This document shows, in pieces, positions 61,856 to 64,000 of a stretch of DNA of 64,000 nt. Made by a program: the position numbers and the translations under genes. The stretch covers positions 248,001 through 312,000 of the forward strand of contig NZ_JAFICC010000003.1 in NCBI RefSeq assembly GCF_017833415.1. The letters are read 5' to 3'. The notes below the pieces were generated by a model. The model saw only the letters and a list, made by a program, of their open reading frames with translations, was not told the DNA's origin and made no database searches. Position 1 is the stretch's first letter. The number at the start of each line of letters is the position of its first letter. This DNA comes from Flavobacterium sp. 1355 (lineage in GTDB: Bacteria > Bacteroidota > Bacteroidia > Flavobacteriales > Flavobacteriaceae).

Positions 61856-64000
61856 ATGTTTACAAACCAAAAAATTAAGTCGCTTAAATGGTGCTTTCTG
61901 GTAGTCTTATTACTTGGAAACATCGTTATGAATGCACAGGACAGAAAAGTCACCGGAAAAGTTACTTCCAGTGAAGACTTACTCGGGCTTCCTGGTGCCA
62001 ATGTATATGTCAAAGGTTCTTCTGTGGGAGGAACTGCAGATATGGACGGAAATTATTCTGTTTTTGTTTCAGAAAAAAATGCCGTTCTGGTTTTCAATTT
62101 TGTCGGATATCAGTCAGTTGAAATTCCGATAGGCAACAAAACTGTGGTAAATGTCAGTTTAAAACCAGACACCAAAAACCTTGAAGAAGTGATTGTAGTG
62201 GGTTACGGTACACGTAAAAAGAGCGATATAACAGGTTCAGTTTCTTCGGTAACGGCAAAAGAACTTACGGCTTATCCTCTGCTAAATGCCGAACAGGCTT
62301 TGCAGGGACGTGCAGCGGGTGTTGCTGTACAGTCTAATAATGGCGGTGAGCCGGGTGCTCCGGTAAAAATCAGGGTTCGTGGCGGAACGTCTATCAATGC
62401 GAGTGGAGATGCCCTTATTGTTGTAGATGGTTTTGCAGGTGTTTCTATGCCGGCACCTCAGGATATTGCTTCTATTGAGGTTCTTAAAGATGCTTCTGCA
62501 ACTGCAATATACGGATCAAGAGGATCAAATGGGGTTATTATGGTGACAACCAAAAAAGGGAAGCCCGGAAAACCGGTAATCGAATTCAGTAATTCGACTT
62601 CTATACAAACGGTTAATAACAAACTGCATTTATTAAACGCAGATCAGTTTGTGGCGTACAGAAAAAGTTTTACCACACATACTGCAGCCGGCGAAAACAC
62701 AGACTGGCAGGATGTTATTTATCGTGACGGAATGATTTCGAATACACAATTATCTTTTTCGGGTGGTTCTGATAAAATAAGATATTATGTGTCGGGAACT
62801 TATTTTAACCAGGACGGAGTTGTAATCAATTCAGGAATTGACAAATACACTATTGTGAGTAATCTTGAAGCTGATTTGACCGATAAATTTAAAGTGGGTT
62901 TAAATACTTTTCAAAGCAAACAAAACAAAGAAGGAATTATCAGCCAGACAGGTGCCGGTGGTACAGGTGCAGCGGGTGTAATTGCTTCTGCATACCGATT
63001 TATGCCTGACAAAGGAATTTATAATGCAGATGGCACTTTTACTTCTACAGCGCCAATCGGAGATGATATAGATAATCCGTATGCAACGGCGATGGAAAAT
63101 ATTCTGGAGACAGTTTCTATTGTAAACAGGAATAATTTCTTTGCTTCTTATCAAATCACAAAAGATCTTAACTTTAAGACTACTTTAGGTTTAACAGATA
63201 ATAACTCGCAAACCGGGAGATTTACCCCTTCAACTTTAATTGCCGGAAGAAACATCAAAGGAGAAGCTTCTGTAAACAATACAAGATTTTCTTCTTTCCT
63301 GACAGAAAATTATCTGACTTTTAAACGTGAAATTATTAACAAAGGAGTTCTGACTGTATTGGGAGGTTATTCATATCAAAAAAACAAAAACGAAAGTTCG
63401 TATGCTGCTTCGAGAGGATTTTTGACCAATACAAACTCTTACCGCAATTTGGGAGCCGGAACTGTATTCTTAAAACCGGATTCTAATTTATCTGAAACCG
63501 AATTAATTTCTGCTTTCGGAAGGCTGAATTTTGATTACGATGATAAATACTTACTAACTTTTACTGCCAGACGAGATGGTTCTTCGAGCTTTAGTAAAAA
63601 TTACAAATACGGAACTTTTCCTTCTGGAGCAATTGGATGGAATATTAGTAAGGAAAATTTCTTAAAAGACAGCAAAACAGTTTCAAATCTTAAATTGAGA
63701 GCAAGTTACGGAGCAACTGGTAACCCGTCGATTGGCGCGTACTCTACGCTTTCAAGATTCTCTGAAATTTATGATGTGAGCGGTGACGTGATTGTAAATG
63801 CTGTTCAGTTAACTTCATTGGATAATCCTAACTTAAAATGGGAAACTTCATACCAGCAGGATTACGGAATCGATTTGGGTTTGTTTGATAACAGAATCAG
63901 CCTTACAGCAGATTATTATAAAACGATTACCAAAGATTTATTATTCAACAGACCGCTTCCGGGAGTTTCGGGAATTGCTTCCCAGCTTCAAAACGTTGGT
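61856..64000 (+). CDS. SusC/RagA family TonB-linked transporter, 3' end beyond window
   Basis: The first 715 codons of a second SusC-type glycan importer. I choose the ATG at 61856 (MFTNQKIKSLKWCFLVVLLLGN), which opens the signal peptide in frame; another ATG 4 bp earlier is in a different frame. After the signal (ending NIVMNAQ) are the regulatory-like domain (about 31-105, VTGKVTSSEDLLGLPGANVYV), SusC signature EVIVVGYGTRKKSDITGSVS, plug (LIVVDGFAG, VLKDASATAIYGSRGSNGVIMVTTKKG) and the beginning of the barrel. A SusD gene and further enzymes are expected just past the window. Confidence 0.95.
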   Translation, partial: MFTNQKIKSLKWCFLVVLLLGNIVMNAQDRKVTGKVTSSEDLLGLPGANVYVKGSSVGGTADMDGNYSVFVSEKNAVLVFNFVGYQSVEIPIGNKTVVNVSLKPDTKNLEEVIVVGYGTRKKSDITGSVSSVTAKELTAYPLLNAEQALQGRAAGVAVQSNNGGEPGAPVKIRVRGGTSINASGDALIVVDGFAGVSMPAPQDIASIEVLKDASATAIYGSRGSNGVIMVTTKKGKPGKPVIEFSNSTSIQTVNNKLHLLNADQFVAYRKSFTTHTAAGENTDWQDVIYRDGMISNTQLSFSGGSDKIRYYVSGTYFNQDGVVINSGIDKYTIVSNLEADLTDKFKVGLNTFQSKQNKEGIISQTGAGGTGAAGVIASAYRFMPDKGIYNADGTFTSTAPIGDDIDNPYATAMENILETVSIVNRNNFFASYQITKDLNFKTTLGLTDNNSQTGRFTPSTLIAGRNIKGEASVNNTRFSSFLTENYLTFKREIINKGVLTVLGGYSYQKNKNESSYAASRGFLTNTNSYRNLGAGTVFLKPDSNLSETELISAFGRLNFDYDDKYLLTFTARRDGSSSFSKNYKYGTFPSGAIGWNISKENFLKDSKTVSNLKLRASYGATGNPSIGAYSTLSRFSEIYDVSGDVIVNAVQLTSLDNPNLKWETSYQQDYGIDLGLFDNRISLTADYYKTITKDLLFNRPLPGVSGIASQLQNVG

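Noticed and set aside
61852..61878. Eight-codon ORF starting 4 bp before the SusC ATG
   Set aside because: The overlapping ATGaATG is probably chance in A-rich leader sequence. There is no sign of an attenuator.
1..64000. tRNA or rRNA genes
   Set aside because: No cloverleaf-like or rRNA-conserved stretch was seen in any intergenic gap. The gaps are AT-rich or filled by repeats.

Overview
The window looks like a chromosomal segment of a Flavobacterium-type member of the Bacteroidota. It is AT-rich. It carries SusC/SusD outer-membrane pairs, hybrid two-component regulators with periplasmic propellers, many proteins ending in a type IX secretion (T9SS) sorting domain, promoters of the TTTG / TAnnTTTG type, and several families of palindromic intergenic repeats. 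No tRNA, rRNA, CRISPR array, transposase or phage gene was seen.

Region 1 (1-16672) is a polysaccharide utilisation locus (PUL). SusC, SusD, a GH5-like lipoprotein, two GH43-type enzymes, a GH2 enzyme and a galactose mutarotase (cut by the window edge) all lie on the minus strand. A divergent hybrid sensor/AraC regulator at 12722 probably controls them. The enzyme set suits a plant polysaccharide with arabinose, galactose or xylose branches, but the exact glycan cannot be read from sequence. A block of seven ~145-bp tandem repeats (about 5507-6530) interrupts the gene string.

Region 2 (16710-31480) is mixed. It holds an MscS channel, a secreted PQQ sugar dehydrogenase with Ig, PKD, CBM6 and T9SS modules, a TonB siderophore-type receptor, and a divergent cluster. 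That cluster contains a His-rich small protein, an ABC ATPase, a second siderophore-type receptor and two ABC-2 permeases, with a palindrome over its likely promoter. Two small secreted proteins follow.

Region 3 (31552-48003) is a set of five large T9SS-secreted proteins: a metzincin-like protease, two GH16 proteins, a GH18 chitinase-like protein and a GH64 beta-1,3-glucanase. Four of them share near-identical beta/gamma-crystallin, ricin-lectin and CBM6 modules. Next to them is a one-piece membrane regulator with a periplasmic propeller and a LuxR-type DNA-binding end. Beta-1,3-glucan plus chitin plus protein is the composition of a fungal or oomycete cell wall, so I read this as a wall-lysis cassette.

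Region 4 (48351-64000) starts with a HAD phosphatase and a Nudix hydrolase. A DUF4861-like protein and a LacI-type repressor come next, followed by a uronate catabolic operon: a YhcH/YiaL protein, KDPG aldolase, a mannonate-oxidoreductase-type SDR and mannonate dehydratase. Then come a secreted beta-helix protein, a second hybrid sensor/AraC regulator and the first 715 codons of another SusC. The uronate operon has a good promoter with a CG-centred palindrome just after it, a likely LacI-family operator. Together these look like a glucuronate-linked PUL that continues past the window.
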